Notes: a model not told the origin generated them from the sequence alone. A stretch of DNA of 64,000 nt from Rhizobium sp. WYCCWR10014 (GCF_001657485.1 NZ_LXFU01000023.1:62001-126000); one strand, 5' to 3'. Counted from the first letter of the stretch, positions 17,607 to 26,120 are shown. Numbers and translations: made by a program.

Positions 17607-18332
17607 ATGACGGAATTGAATGGCAAGATCGCGGCGGTCACGGGTGCTGCATCCGGAATAGGACTCGCTTCGACGGAGGCAATGCTTGCCGCTGGCGCGA
17701 CGGTCGTGCTGGTGGACCGCGATGAGAGGGCCCTTGAGACAGTTTGCGCCCGGCTTGGCGAGCGCGCTATTCCGCTCAAGATCAACTTGCTGGATCCGGG
17801 CGAGTGTGCGGGACTGCTCGAGGGCATTCTGTCGAAGGCGGGTAAACTCGACATCCTGCATGCCAATGCAGGCACCTATATCGGCGGCGACCTGATGGAA
17901 ACCGACCTCGATACCATCGATCGGATGCTCAATCTCAACGTCAATGTCGTCATCAAGAACGTTCGAAATGTCATTCCGCACATGATCGAACGTGGCACTG
18001 GCGACATTGTCGTCACCAGCTCCGTCGCTGGACATTCGGCGATTCCATGGGAACCGGTCTATTCGTCGTCGAAGTGGGCGATGACCTGCTTCGTCCAGAC
18101 GATGCGACGCCAGCTTTTGAAAAGTGGCATTCGTGTGGGGTCGGTTTCTCCGGGACCGGTGATCAGCGCTTTGCTCGCGGATTGGCCGGAGGAAAACCTA
18201 CGCAAGGCCAAGGAGGCCGGAGCCTTGATCGAGCCCAAGGAAGTCGCCGACGCGATCATCTTCATGCTGACCCGTCCGCGCAACGTCACCATCCGCGATA
18301 TCGTCGTGCTTCCGAGCGCCTTTGACATTTGA
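17607..18332 (+). CDS. SDR polyol dehydrogenase, ribitol 2-dehydrogenase-like
   Basis: 241-aa SDR with TGAASGIG, HANAGTYIGG, VVTSSVAG and YSSSKWA. It resembles Klebsiella ribitol dehydrogenase along its whole length, including WEPVY, RVGSVSPGPV, ALLADWP and the terminal NVTIRDIVVLP segment. It oxidises a pentitol or hexitol to the ketose with NAD+. AGGAGG precedes the ATG, 30 bp after the GatZ-type gene. An altritol or ribitol substrate leading to tagatose or ribulose is possible; the operon favours a hexitol. Confidence 0.87.
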   Translation: MTELNGKIAAVTGAASGIGLASTEAMLAAGATVVLVDRDERALETVCARLGERAIPLKINLLDPGECAGLLEGILSKAGKLDILHANAGTYIGGDLMETDLDTIDRMLNLNVNVVIKNVRNVIPHMIERGTGDIVVTSSVAGHSAIPWEPVYSSSKWAMTCFVQTMRRQLLKSGIRVGSVSPGPVISALLADWPEENLRKAKEAGALIEPKEVADAIIFMLTRPRNVTIRDIVVLPSAFDI

Positions 18333-18343
18333 GGAGACGTGAG

Positions 18344-19117
18344 ATGAGCTACCAGCAGAAATTTCGCCTCGACGGCGAACGTGCGGTGGTCACAGGCGGA
18401 GGGCGTGCGATCGGTCTCTGCTGCACCGAGGCGCTGGCGGAGGCGGGCGCCGCCGTCGTCGTCATCGAACGCAGCGAGGCCGACGCTGGGCAAGCGCTTG
18501 CGCTGCGCGACGGAGGCTATGACGTCGAAGTCCGGGTCGGCGACGTCACCGACGCAGCCCGAATGGACGCGATCGCGGCTGAGCTTGCCGATGGCGGGCG
18601 ACCGGCGACGATCCTCGTCAACAATGCCGGCATCGGCCAGAGCGGCGTTCCGGCGCAGGATCTCACCGACGCGGATTGGCTGCGCATGATGGACGTCAAT
18701 CTCAATGGCGTCTTCTGGTGCTCGCGCGCCTTCGGTCGTCCCATGATTGCGATGAAACGGGGCGCCATCGTCAACCTCGGCTCGATGTCGGGGCACATCT
18801 GCAACCGGCCCCAGCCTCAGACGGCCTATAACGTCTCCAAGGCGGCCGTCCATCACCTCACGCGCTCCTTGGCCGCCGAGTGGGCGCATCACGGCATCAG
18901 GGTAAATGCCGTCGCGCCCACCTATATCGAGACACCGATGGTGGTCGCCGTCGAAGCCAATCGCGAGCGCATTCCGCTCTGGCTCGCCGACACGCCGATG
19001 GGCAGGATGGGAACGCCGGAAGAGGTTGCCAGCACGGTCCTCTTCCTCGCATCAGGTGCCGCCAGCCTGATGACCGGGGCGATCGTCAACGTCGATGCAG
19101 GTTTTACCTGCTGGTAG
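18344..19117 (+). CDS. SDR polyol dehydrogenase, galactitol 2-dehydrogenase-like
   Basis: About 257 aa. TGGGRAIG, NNAGIGQSG, VNLGSMSG and YNVSKAA are present. The FRLDG start, VNLGSMSG--CNRPQ region, LAAEWAHHGIRVNA and the Thr-Cys-Trp end closely resemble the galactitol dehydrogenase of Rhodobacter sphaeroides, which makes L-tagatose. The ATG at 18344 follows GAGGAG by 7 bp; the in-frame TTG at 18329 overlaps the previous gene and is rejected. Last gene of the rightward operon, followed by a strong stem-loop. Confidence 0.87.
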   Translation: MSYQQKFRLDGERAVVTGGGRAIGLCCTEALAEAGAAVVVIERSEADAGQALALRDGGYDVEVRVGDVTDAARMDAIAAELADGGRPATILVNNAGIGQSGVPAQDLTDADWLRMMDVNLNGVFWCSRAFGRPMIAMKRGAIVNLGSMSGHICNRPQPQTAYNVSKAAVHHLTRSLAAEWAHHGIRVNAVAPTYIETPMVVAVEANRERIPLWLADTPMGRMGTPEEVASTVLFLASGAASLMTGAIVNVDAGFTCW

Positions 19118-19125
19118 TCCTTCCT

Positions 19126-19152
19126 GGACGAGGTGCGAGCAGCACCTCGTCC
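19126..19152 (+). terminator. Strong stem-loop ending the first polyol operon
   Basis: GGACGAGGTGC and GCACCTCGTCC form a perfect 11-bp stem with a 5-nt loop, 9 bp after the SDR stop. No T-run follows, so it may act with Rho or as a 3' stabiliser. It separates this operon from the LacI-controlled operon that follows. Confidence 0.65.
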
Positions 19153-19169
19153 ACACCTGGAAACCAGTA

Positions 19170-19183
19170 TGGAAACGTTACCA
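19170..19183. promoter_or_regulatory. LacI-family operator 1 (TGGAAACGTTACCA)
   Basis: A near-perfect 14-bp palindrome with the central CG of LacI/GalR-family operators. It lies about 70 bp upstream of the aldolase start and just upstream of a TTGACT -35-like box (19191-19196). The second copy is 54 bp downstream. The lacI-family gene at 25038-26057 is the obvious candidate regulator. Confidence 0.8.
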
Positions 19184-19223
19184 CATTATATTGACTCGCA
19201 TTCCTTCTGCGTTTATCCAGATG

Positions 19224-19237
19224 TGGAAACGTTGCCA
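19224..19237. promoter_or_regulatory. LacI-family operator 2 (TGGAAACGTTGCCA)
   Basis: This differs from operator 1 at a single base. It lies 16 bp before the aldolase ATG, immediately before the GGGAGG ribosome site. The pair, 54 bp centre to centre (about five helical turns), flanks the likely promoter (TTGACT at 19191, weak -10 TATCCA at 19214). Repression by looping or by blocking initiation is a reasonable inference. Confidence 0.8.
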
Positions 19238-19253
19238 TATTGGGAGGAAGCTG

Positions 19254-20078
19254 ATGAAATCCGCGCGGTTGAACCGACTTTTCGGCGTGTCTGGAAATTG
19301 TTTTGACGTTGCTATCGATCACGGCATGTTCAATGAACGGACCTTCCTTTCCGGCATCGAGAATATGAAGACGGCCATCGAGGTGATCGCGGACGCGGCA
19401 CCGGATGCCATTCAGCTGCCGCCGGGGACCGCACCATTTCTGCAGGCTATTCCCGGCAAGCATCGCCCGGCGCTGGTGCTGCGCACCGACATCGCCAACA
19501 TCTATGGCAATCCCCTGCCGTCTCAGCTGTTTTCCGAAGTGATCGACAGGGCGGTGGAACAGGGCGTTGCATTGGATGCTGCCTGTGTCGTCGTCAATCT
19601 TTTGATGCTGCCGGACCAGCCGGAAGTCTACCGCGCCTGCGTGCGCAATGTGAACAGCCTGAAGCGCGAATGCGAAATCTACGGCATGCCGCTGATGGTC
19701 GAACCGCTTGTCATGCAGGACAATTCCAAGGGCGCCTACATGGTCGATGGCGCGATCGACAAGATCCTGCCGCTTGTGCGCCAGGCGGCTGAACTCGGCG
19801 CCGATATCATCAAGGCCGACCCGTGCGACAATGTCGAGGAATATCATCGCGTGGTCGAGATCGCCCAGGGCCTGCCTGTGTTGGTGCGCGGCGGCGGCCG
19901 CGTTTCGGATCAGGAAATCCTGATCCGCACCAAGCAGTTGATGGAGCAGGGCGCGCGTGGCATCGTCTATGGCCGCAACGTCATCCAGCATCACAATCCC
20001 GGCGGCATGACGCGGGCCTTGATGGCGATCGTCCATGACAAGGCTTCCGTCGAGCAAGCCTCGCTGCATATTGGCTGA
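19254..20078 (+). CDS. Class I aldolase, DeoC/LacD/DhnA-type
   Basis: 274 aa with ATG at 19254 and GGGAGG 7-8 bp upstream. The TIM barrel carries FDVAIDHGMF near the N-terminus, the Schiff-base lysine segment ADIIKADPC, and phosphate-binding VLVRGGGRVSD and GIVYGRNV. This is the fold of archaeal-type class I fructose-bisphosphate aldolases and LsrF-like enzymes. It probably cleaves a phosphorylated ketose to dihydroxyacetone phosphate plus an aldehyde. First gene of the operon under the two LacI operators; the kinase three genes downstream would supply the phosphorylated substrate. Confidence 0.85.
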   Translation: MKSARLNRLFGVSGNCFDVAIDHGMFNERTFLSGIENMKTAIEVIADAAPDAIQLPPGTAPFLQAIPGKHRPALVLRTDIANIYGNPLPSQLFSEVIDRAVEQGVALDAACVVVNLLMLPDQPEVYRACVRNVNSLKRECEIYGMPLMVEPLVMQDNSKGAYMVDGAIDKILPLVRQAAELGADIIKADPCDNVEEYHRVVEIAQGLPVLVRGGGRVSDQEILIRTKQLMEQGARGIVYGRNVIQHHNPGGMTRALMAIVHDKASVEQASLHIG

Positions 20079-20100
20079 CGCGCGTCTGGGAGGACATGTC

Positions 20101-21255
20101 ATGACGAAAATATTCCGTTTCGGCGTCATCGGCTGCGGTCTGATGGGACGCGAGTTCGCGAGCGCCGCGGCGCGCTGGCTGCATCTGGCCGATGTGAAGG
20201 CGCGACCGGAAATCGTCGCCGTCTGTGATACCAACGCGACGCTGCTCGACTGGTTCAGGGATCATGTGCCGACTGTTCGGCAGTTCACCGCCGACTATAA
20301 GGAGCTTCTGGCCAATCCTGAGGTCGATGCGGTCTATTGCGCAGTCCCGCATGTGCTGCACCAGCAATTCTACATCGACGTCCTGAAGGCCGGAAAACAT
20401 CTTCTCGGCGAAAAGCCCTTCGGCATGGACGCCGCTCAGAACCGGGAGATCATGGCGGTTCTTGCCGAGCATCCCGAACTCCTGGTCCGCTGCTCGTCGG
20501 AAATGCCGTTCTTTCCCGGCGCACAGAAGGTCATCGCGCTCGCAAAAAGCGGCGAGATGGGGGATATAATCGAAGTCGAGGCGGGTTTCCTGCACTCTTC
20601 GGATATCGACCGGCAGAAGCCGATCAACTGGAAGCGCATGGCCGAGATCAATGGCGACTATGGCTGCATGGGTGATCTCGGTATGCATGTGCTGCACGTG
20701 CCGCTGCGTCTCGGCTGGCGCCCGACGACCCTGCATGCGCATTTGGTCAAAAAGGTCACCGAACGCCCCGACGGCAAGGGCGGCATTCTGCCCTGCACCA
20801 CCTGGGACAATGCCACGATCAGCAGCCGCGTGCGCACCGGCGATCAGGATTTCCCGATGGTGCTGAAAACCTGGCGCATCGCGCCCGGCGAATCCAACAC
20901 CTGGTACATCAGGGTTCTCGGCATGAAGAAAAGCGCATTCTTCAGCACGAAGTCGCCGCGCCAGTGGCAATGGATGGACTATAATGGCGGTGCCCAGGCC
21001 TGGAGCACCGAGGATCTCGGCTATGGCTCGCTGTTTCCAGCCATTACAGGCAAGATCTTCGAATTCGGTTTTGCCGACGCCATACAGCAGATGTGGGCGG
21101 CCTTCGTCGATGAGCTTGCCGGCGGCAATGCCAACGGTTTCGGCTGCGCGACCCCGGCGGAAGCGCAGGCGCATCATGCGGTCCTGACGGCAGCCCTCAC
21201 ATCCGGCCGCGAGGACGTCGTGGTACCGGTCGCGTATGACGGGGCATCCGTCTGA
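20101..21255 (+). CDS. Gfo/Idh/MocA-family oxidoreductase
   Basis: 384 aa with ATG at 20101 and GGGAGG 7 bp upstream. The N-terminal Rossmann fold shows FGVIGCGLMGREF, VDAVYCAVPHVLHQ and the signature GEKPFGMDAAQN with the conserved Lys. The C-terminal alpha/beta domain contains GCMGDLGMHVLHVPL, including a candidate active-site Asp/His pair. These enzymes oxidise or reduce sugars and inositols with NAD(P). The TGA overlaps the next ATG by one base. The substrate is unknown, probably the sugar handled by the operon. Confidence 0.88.
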   Translation: MTKIFRFGVIGCGLMGREFASAAARWLHLADVKARPEIVAVCDTNATLLDWFRDHVPTVRQFTADYKELLANPEVDAVYCAVPHVLHQQFYIDVLKAGKHLLGEKPFGMDAAQNREIMAVLAEHPELLVRCSSEMPFFPGAQKVIALAKSGEMGDIIEVEAGFLHSSDIDRQKPINWKRMAEINGDYGCMGDLGMHVLHVPLRLGWRPTTLHAHLVKKVTERPDGKGGILPCTTWDNATISSRVRTGDQDFPMVLKTWRIAPGESNTWYIRVLGMKKSAFFSTKSPRQWQWMDYNGGAQAWSTEDLGYGSLFPAITGKIFEFGFADAIQQMWAAFVDELAGGNANGFGCATPAEAQAHHAVLTAALTSGREDVVVPVAYDGASV

Positions 21256-21926
21256 TGCAGCGCTCTGCGATCAACGCCGCGTTGCTGCGGGCAACCGAGA
21301 CTCTCGAGCGTTGGCACTGGTCGCTGCCGGCATGGGGGTATTGGACGGCGGCGGATTTTGCCGCTTATCCCGAGGCTTCAGCCTACTTGCGCACCCATCA
21401 GCTAGGTTGGGATGTCACCGATTTCGGCTCGAACCGGTTTGCCGAATGCGGCCTCGTGCTGTTTTGCCTGCGCAATGGCATCGTTGATATCAGGGGTGAA
21501 CGGACCTATGCCGAAAAGCTGCTCTTCGTTGGGGAAGGGCAGCTCACGCCGACACACCGTCATGCGGCGAAGATGGAAGACATCATCAATCGCGCCGGTG
21601 GCGATCTCATCATCGAATTCGCCGCAACCGATGCTGATGGCAATGTGCTAAAGGATGATGTGACGGTTCCGGTAGACGGGCTGCCGCACCGGCTCGCTGC
21701 ATGGGAGCCGCTGGTTCTCCGGCCTGGCCAGAGCGTGACGATCCGCACCGGGCTTTATCATCGCTTTTACGGCAGGAAAGGGGGCGGACCTGTCCTTGTC
21801 GGCGAGGTCAGCCAGGTCAACGACGACAACAGCGATAATTTCTTTCTGGAGCCGATCGGGCGCTTTGCCGCGATCGAGGAAGATGAGCCGCCGCTGAGAC
21901 CGCTCTGGAACGAAGGAGGCAGTTGA
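21255..21926 (+). CDS. D-lyxose/D-mannose ketol-isomerase family protein
   Basis: 223-aa cupin. The metal-binding cluster THRHAAKMEDIINR (two His, Glu) and EVSQVNDDNSDNFF are diagnostic of the D-lyxose isomerase family. Members isomerise D-lyxose to D-xylulose or D-mannose to D-fructose with Mn2+. It starts on the overlapping ATG of the MocA-type gene and its TGA overlaps the following kinase ATG, so three products are translationally coupled. It would give a ketose for the downstream kinase. Confidence 0.88.
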   Translation: MQRSAINAALLRATETLERWHWSLPAWGYWTAADFAAYPEASAYLRTHQLGWDVTDFGSNRFAECGLVLFCLRNGIVDIRGERTYAEKLLFVGEGQLTPTHRHAAKMEDIINRAGGDLIIEFAATDADGNVLKDDVTVPVDGLPHRLAAWEPLVLRPGQSVTIRTGLYHRFYGRKGGGPVLVGEVSQVNDDNSDNFFLEPIGRFAAIEEDEPPLRPLWNEGGS

Positions 21927-22984
21927 TGCGGGTCGGGGAGGAGGTTCACGATCGCGACAGTCAGAAGCAGGGCGGCATCGTCTGCGCGGGAAACTTCATC
22001 GTCGATCGCGTCCACACCCTGTCCTATTGGCCCGAACAGGGCAATCTCGCGCATATCCTCCACCAGGATCTCGGCGTGGGGGGTGGTGCCGCCAATGTCG
22101 TCACCGATCTGGCCTCGCTCGGATTTCCGGGAAAGCTGGCGGCGGCGGGATGCATCGGCGCTGATCAGGACGGAGAAATCGTCAAGGCCCGCCTTGCGCT
22201 TGCCGGCGTCGATGTCGGTGGGCTGACGGCGCTTGCCGACCGGGTGACGGCGCATACGCATGTCATGAATGTGCCCGGCCAGAACCGCACCTTCTTCTAT
22301 CATGGCGGCGCCAACGATGCCGTCACGGATGAGCTTGTCTCACCCGCCGCCTTCGCCAAGGCCGGCTATCGGCTCTTCTATCTCGGTTACCTCATGCTGT
22401 TGCCGGGTCTCGACCGGATTGACCCTGACGGCCGTTCGGGAGCGTCGCGCCTGCTGGAAGCCGCGCGCCGCGCGGGGCTGACGACCTGCGTGGATTTCGT
22501 ATCGAGCGAAGACCCGGAATTTGCGGCCAAGGTCGGCGTCGCTCTGCCCTTCTGCGATTTCCTGATCATCAACGAGATGGAGGCGGGTCGGGCAACCGGC
22601 GTTATCGTTCGCGATGCGAAGGGAGATTTGATCGAGGCGGGGCTTTTGGAAGCGGGCGAGCGCCTGCTTGCCGCAGGCGTCACCAAAGGCGCGATCATCC
22701 ATGCACCGGAAATCTGCTTCTGGTTTGCATCAGGCGCTTCCCCGATCATGACGCGTTCACGACCCGTCGATCCCGATGACATCGTCAGTACGGTCGGCGC
22801 AGGAGACGCCTTCTGTGCCGCCGTGCTCTACGGCCTGCATGAGAACTGGTCGGTCGAGCATATTTGCGCCGTCGCCCATGCTGCGGCTGCGCATTGCCTC
22901 GCGGGTGCGACGGCCACCGACGGCATCCCCGACATGTCTGTGCTCCTTCGGGAGGCGAAGGAGACGAATCCGCAATCCGCTTAG
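21926..22984 (+). CDS. PfkB-family sugar kinase
   Basis: 352 aa from the ATG at 21926, which overlaps the previous stop. It has GNFIVDRVHTL, GVGGGAANVVTDLASLG near the N-terminus and the catalytic STVGAGDAFCAA near residue 290. The 20-residue extension before GGIVCAGN is unusual but in frame. It probably phosphorylates the ketose made by the isomerase, feeding the class I aldolase. It is only distantly similar to the kinase at 15322, so a different sugar is likely. Confidence 0.88.
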   Translation: MRVGEEVHDRDSQKQGGIVCAGNFIVDRVHTLSYWPEQGNLAHILHQDLGVGGGAANVVTDLASLGFPGKLAAAGCIGADQDGEIVKARLALAGVDVGGLTALADRVTAHTHVMNVPGQNRTFFYHGGANDAVTDELVSPAAFAKAGYRLFYLGYLMLLPGLDRIDPDGRSGASRLLEAARRAGLTTCVDFVSSEDPEFAAKVGVALPFCDFLIINEMEAGRATGVIVRDAKGDLIEAGLLEAGERLLAAGVTKGAIIHAPEICFWFASGASPIMTRSRPVDPDDIVSTVGAGDAFCAAVLYGLHENWSVEHICAVAHAAAAHCLAGATATDGIPDMSVLLREAKETNPQSA

Positions 22985-23043
22985 CCCATCGGCGTCGTCT
23001 CAGGAACGGCTCCGATTTTCGTTTAGTCAAGGGAGGAGCAAAC

Positions 23044-23118
23044 ATGAAACTATTCATTATGGCAGCCGCGCACGGCACTCCTGCCGATTTAGGCGCGACC
23101 GGGGAGGCAGTGCGATGA
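23044..23118 (+). CDS. 24-codon leader ORF coupled to the next SDR
   Basis: MKLFIMAAAHGTPADLGATG followed by EAVR and stop. It has an excellent site (GGGAGGAG, 7 bp upstream), better than that of the SDR behind it, and its TGA overlaps the SDR start as ATGA at 23115-23118. It lies 59 bp after the kinase gene. It could be a translational-coupling leader or the vestige of a longer gene whose 3' part was lost. No function is recognised. Confidence 0.5.
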   Translation: MKLFIMAAAHGTPADLGATGEAVR

Positions 23119-23903
23119 CATATGCGGAAACGGCGCGGCTCTCCGGCAAGGTGGCATTGGTCACAGGAGGAGCGAGCGGCATCGGCAAGGCGGTATGCGA
23201 ACGCTTCGCCGCCGAAGGCGCCAGGGTCGTCGTGGCGGACCTTGACGATGAACGATGCGCACGGGTGGCGGAAGCGATCGGCCCTGGTGCCTGGGGTGTC
23301 GCGCTTGATGTGACCAGCCAGGACAGCATCGAAGAAGCTGCGCGCTTCACGATCGCCACCGCCGGCAAGATCGATATCCTGGTCAATGCCGCAGGCATTT
23401 ACGAGGTCGAGTCCATTCTGGAAATATCCCGGGAGCGCACCGCTAGGGTATTTCAGGTCAATATCGAAGGCCTGATCTTCATGACACAGGCCGTTGCCCG
23501 GCACATGGTGGAGAGAGGGGAAGGTGGACGCATCATCAACTTCTCGTCCCAGGCTGGACGTCGGGGCGAAGGACCGGCTGTGGCTTACTGCGCTTCCAAG
23601 GCGGCCGTCATCAGCATCACGCAAAGCTCCGCTCTGGAGCTGATCCGTTACGGGATCAATGTCAACGCCATTGCTCCCGGCGTCGTCGATACGCCGATGT
23701 GGGACGTCGTCGATGCAAAACTCGGCAGCCGGGAAGGTTTGAAACCCGGTGACGTCAAGCGCCGCGTGGCCGCCGCCGTTCCGGCCGGACGATTTGGCGC
23801 CCCCCACGAACAAGCTGCCATGGCCGCCTTCCTGGCCGGGCCTGATGCAGTATACATCGTGGCGCAGTGCTACAATGTCGACGGCGGCAATGTCATGAGC
23901 TGA
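23115..23903 (+). CDS. SDR sorbitol/L-iditol dehydrogenase-like (SmoS type)
   Basis: 262 aa with TGGASGIG, VNAAGIYEV, INFSSQAGRRGE and YCASKAA. It matches the rhizobial and Rhodobacter SmoS sorbitol dehydrogenases closely, including GINVNAIAPGVVDTPMWD-VDAKL and YIVAQCYNVDGGNVMS. SmoS converts D-glucitol to D-fructose and also galactitol to tagatose. The ATG overlaps the stop of the leader ORF. In this operon it probably feeds the isomerase/kinase/aldolase steps with a ketose. Confidence 0.9.
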   Translation: MTYAETARLSGKVALVTGGASGIGKAVCERFAAEGARVVVADLDDERCARVAEAIGPGAWGVALDVTSQDSIEEAARFTIATAGKIDILVNAAGIYEVESILEISRERTARVFQVNIEGLIFMTQAVARHMVERGEGGRIINFSSQAGRRGEGPAVAYCASKAAVISITQSSALELIRYGINVNAIAPGVVDTPMWDVVDAKLGSREGLKPGDVKRRVAAAVPAGRFGAPHEQAAMAAFLAGPDAVYIVAQCYNVDGGNVMS

Positions 23904-24008
23904 GCGCTTGAGCCGTGCCCGGGATGGTCGATGCCGTGTGGCGGGCCATCCCGCAAGGCGGCTTCATCCCGCAAAGAGGCAATCGAACTTGTGGTCTGGA
24001 GGAGTGAA

Positions 24009-25019
24009 ATGAAGGCTGTACGCTTGGAGTCGGTCGGGTCTTTGACCATGCGTAGCGTTGAGAAGCCGGTTGCCGGGCCGGGCGAGTTGCTTGTCCGGGT
24101 GGTAGCCGCCGGCATCTGCGGTTCCGATCGCCACATGTACAAGGGCGAATATCCGACAGCGATCCCCGTCACGCTGGGCCACGAATTCTGCGGCATCGTG
24201 GAAGGGATCGGCGATGTGGTGACCCGGTTTACCGGCGGTGAGCTGGTGACGGTCGACCCGAATATCTCGTGCGGCACCTGTCGGGCTTGCACGCAAGCGC
24301 GGCCGAACTTGTGCGAGAGCTTGACGGCCATCGGCGTCACACGGGACGGCGGCTTTGCGGAATATGTGGCGGTGCCGCATGCGCAGGCCTTCGTCCTGCC
24401 GGCCGGCCTCGATCCCGTTCATGGCGCCTTCAGTGAACCGCTGGCTTGCTGTATCCACGCCATCGACAAGGCAAGGATCCGTCCGGGCGACAGCGTCGCG
24501 ATCCTCGGCGGGGGCGTGATCGGTCTGCTCATGGTGCAACTGGCCCGGTTGGCTGGGGCAGGCGAGATCATTTTGATCACACGCCAGCAATCGAGACGGC
24601 AAACTGCTTTGCGCCTGGGGGCGACGCACGCCTTCGACCCGGCCTCTTCGGACACGATCGCTTCCGTGCGAGAGGTTACCAAAGGCGGCACAGACGTGGT
24701 CATCGAGTGCGCCGGCGTGCCCGACACGCTTCAAACGGGTCTGAAAATGGCGCGGCGCGGTGGCACCTTCGTGCTTTTCGGGGTGACGCCGGCGGGTGTC
24801 GAGGTGCCGGTTCTGCCTTTCGATCTGCTCGTAAACGAAGTCGATATCAGGCCGGCCTACCTCAACCCCTTCACCCATTCGCGCGCTGCGGCAATGGTCG
24901 CGAACGGGGTGTTGGAACTGGACGCATTGGTCACCAAAACCATCGGTCTCGAGGAGGTCGCCGACATGGTGGGCAACGCGCCATTGCCAGGCGAGATCAA
25001 GGTCATCATTCGGCCCTAG
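24009..25019 (+). CDS. Zinc-dependent medium-chain alcohol/polyol dehydrogenase
   Basis: 336 aa with ATG at 24009 and GGAGG 5-6 bp upstream. Catalytic zinc ligands are in AAGICGSDRHMY and TLGHEFCG, and the structural zinc four-cysteine set is in CGTCRACTQARPNLC. The Rossmann loop is ILGGGVIGLL. It belongs to the threonine/sorbitol dehydrogenase branch. Last gene of the operon, 105 bp after the SDR, and convergent with the lacI-family gene, whose stop is 18 bp away. Confidence 0.9.
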   Translation: MKAVRLESVGSLTMRSVEKPVAGPGELLVRVVAAGICGSDRHMYKGEYPTAIPVTLGHEFCGIVEGIGDVVTRFTGGELVTVDPNISCGTCRACTQARPNLCESLTAIGVTRDGGFAEYVAVPHAQAFVLPAGLDPVHGAFSEPLACCIHAIDKARIRPGDSVAILGGGVIGLLMVQLARLAGAGEIILITRQQSRRQTALRLGATHAFDPASSDTIASVREVTKGGTDVVIECAGVPDTLQTGLKMARRGGTFVLFGVTPAGVEVPVLPFDLLVNEVDIRPAYLNPFTHSRAAAMVANGVLELDALVTKTIGLEEVADMVGNAPLPGEIKVIIRP

Positions 25020-25037
25020 CTTCGGGGTCCCATCTGC

Positions 25038-26057
25038 TCAACTGCGAACGGGGCCGGTGGAATCGCGCTCGATCAGCGTGACCGGCACTTTTACGATCGC
25101 ACCTTGCCGAGGTTTGTCTCCCGTTTGGTGCTCGTCGATCAGCGCTTCCAGCAGCCGTGCTGCCTGCTGCCCGACGTCGCGGATCGGCTGCGCGACCGTT
25201 GTCAGCCGTGGAAAGACATAGGCTGCCTCCGGCAGATCGTCGAAGCCGACGACCGAATAGTCGTTCGGAACGGAAAATTCGCGATCCTGGATGGCATGGA
25301 TCGCGGCAATCGCTGAAACGTCGGTCGTGCCGATGATTGCGGTGACCTCGGGTCGAGATGCCAGCAATTCTCGCGCCAGCCGGTAGGTTTCTGCAAAGCT
25401 GTGCTCTTCCGCCATCGCCACGATGGCAGGAGCGAGGCCGTCTTTCGCCATCTCGGCCGTAATGCCCTGAAGGCGAAGCTGGATAGGCTGGCTGTGGGCC
25501 GGCGCGCCGACGATGGCGATCGCCCGGTGGCCGAGGTCAAGCAGATGGCGCGCCATCAGCCGTCCACCTTCCTCGTGATCGGCCATGACAGCGTCGTCGG
25601 CGATGCCGCTCAGCTCGCGGTCAATGGCGATGATCGGAATGTGAGCGTCCCTGAGCACCCCGAAATGCTCGGTGCTGCCGAAGGCGCTCGCCACGATAAC
25701 GCCGTCGACGCGCTGGGCGAGCAGCATGGAGATGTAGCGCACCTCATGGTCCATATTTTCCGCCGTGCTGCAGATCAGCGTCTGATAGCCGTGCTGAAAC
25801 AATTCCTGTTCGATGGCATGCGCCAGGATGCCGAAGAAAGGCACTTCAATCGACGGCAGCATCAGTCCGATCATCCGGCTTGGTGCACCGCGCAGCATAC
25901 GGGCACCCTTGCTGGGCGTGTAATTCAGCGTTCGGATAGCCGCCTCGACCCGGTCCCTGAGCTCAGGCGAGGCGTAACCGCTGTTGTTGAGCACGCGCGA
26001 GACCGAAGAGACCGATGTTCCTGCAAGTTTAGCGATATGTCTGATGCTGGTCGTCAC
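25038..26057 (-). CDS. LacI/GalR-family transcriptional repressor
   Basis: 339 aa. The N-terminal helix-turn-helix and hinge are classic (IRHIAKLAGTSVSSVSRVLN, then SPELRDRVEAAI, TLNYTPSKGARMLRG). The periplasmic-binding-like effector domain follows (GLMLPSIEVPFFG, VDGVIVAS, DDLPEAAYVFPRLTTVAQP). The arrangement suggests it controls the preceding polyol operon. The two TGGAAACGTT-type palindromes at 19170 and 19224 are the kind of site this family binds, and none occurs in its own upstream region. Confidence 0.93.
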   Translation of the reverse strand: MTTSIRHIAKLAGTSVSSVSRVLNNSGYASPELRDRVEAAIRTLNYTPSKGARMLRGAPSRMIGLMLPSIEVPFFGILAHAIEQELFQHGYQTLICSTAENMDHEVRYISMLLAQRVDGVIVASAFGSTEHFGVLRDAHIPIIAIDRELSGIADDAVMADHEEGGRLMARHLLDLGHRAIAIVGAPAHSQPIQLRLQGITAEMAKDGLAPAIVAMAEEHSFAETYRLARELLASRPEVTAIIGTTDVSAIAAIHAIQDREFSVPNDYSVVGFDDLPEAAYVFPRLTTVAQPIRDVGQQAARLLEALIDEHQTGDKPRQGAIVKVPVTLIERDSTGPVRS

Positions 26058-26075
26058 GTGCTCGCATATCTTTCT

Positions 26076-26120
26076 CTACAGCGCCGAGCGTCTTTTCAGA
26101 CGCGCATGGGACGCTAGCAC
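26076..26120. repeat. Short Rhizobium intergenic palindromic repeat (copy of the type at 55.9 kb)
   Basis: ACAGCGCCGAGCGTCTTTTC continues with AGACGCGCATGGGACGCT. The hairpin GCGTC/GACGC around TTTTCA matches the left half of the longer element at 55906-56000. It lies 20 bp upstream of the lacI-family gene. Such elements are widespread between genes in Rhizobium genomes. Confidence 0.6.
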
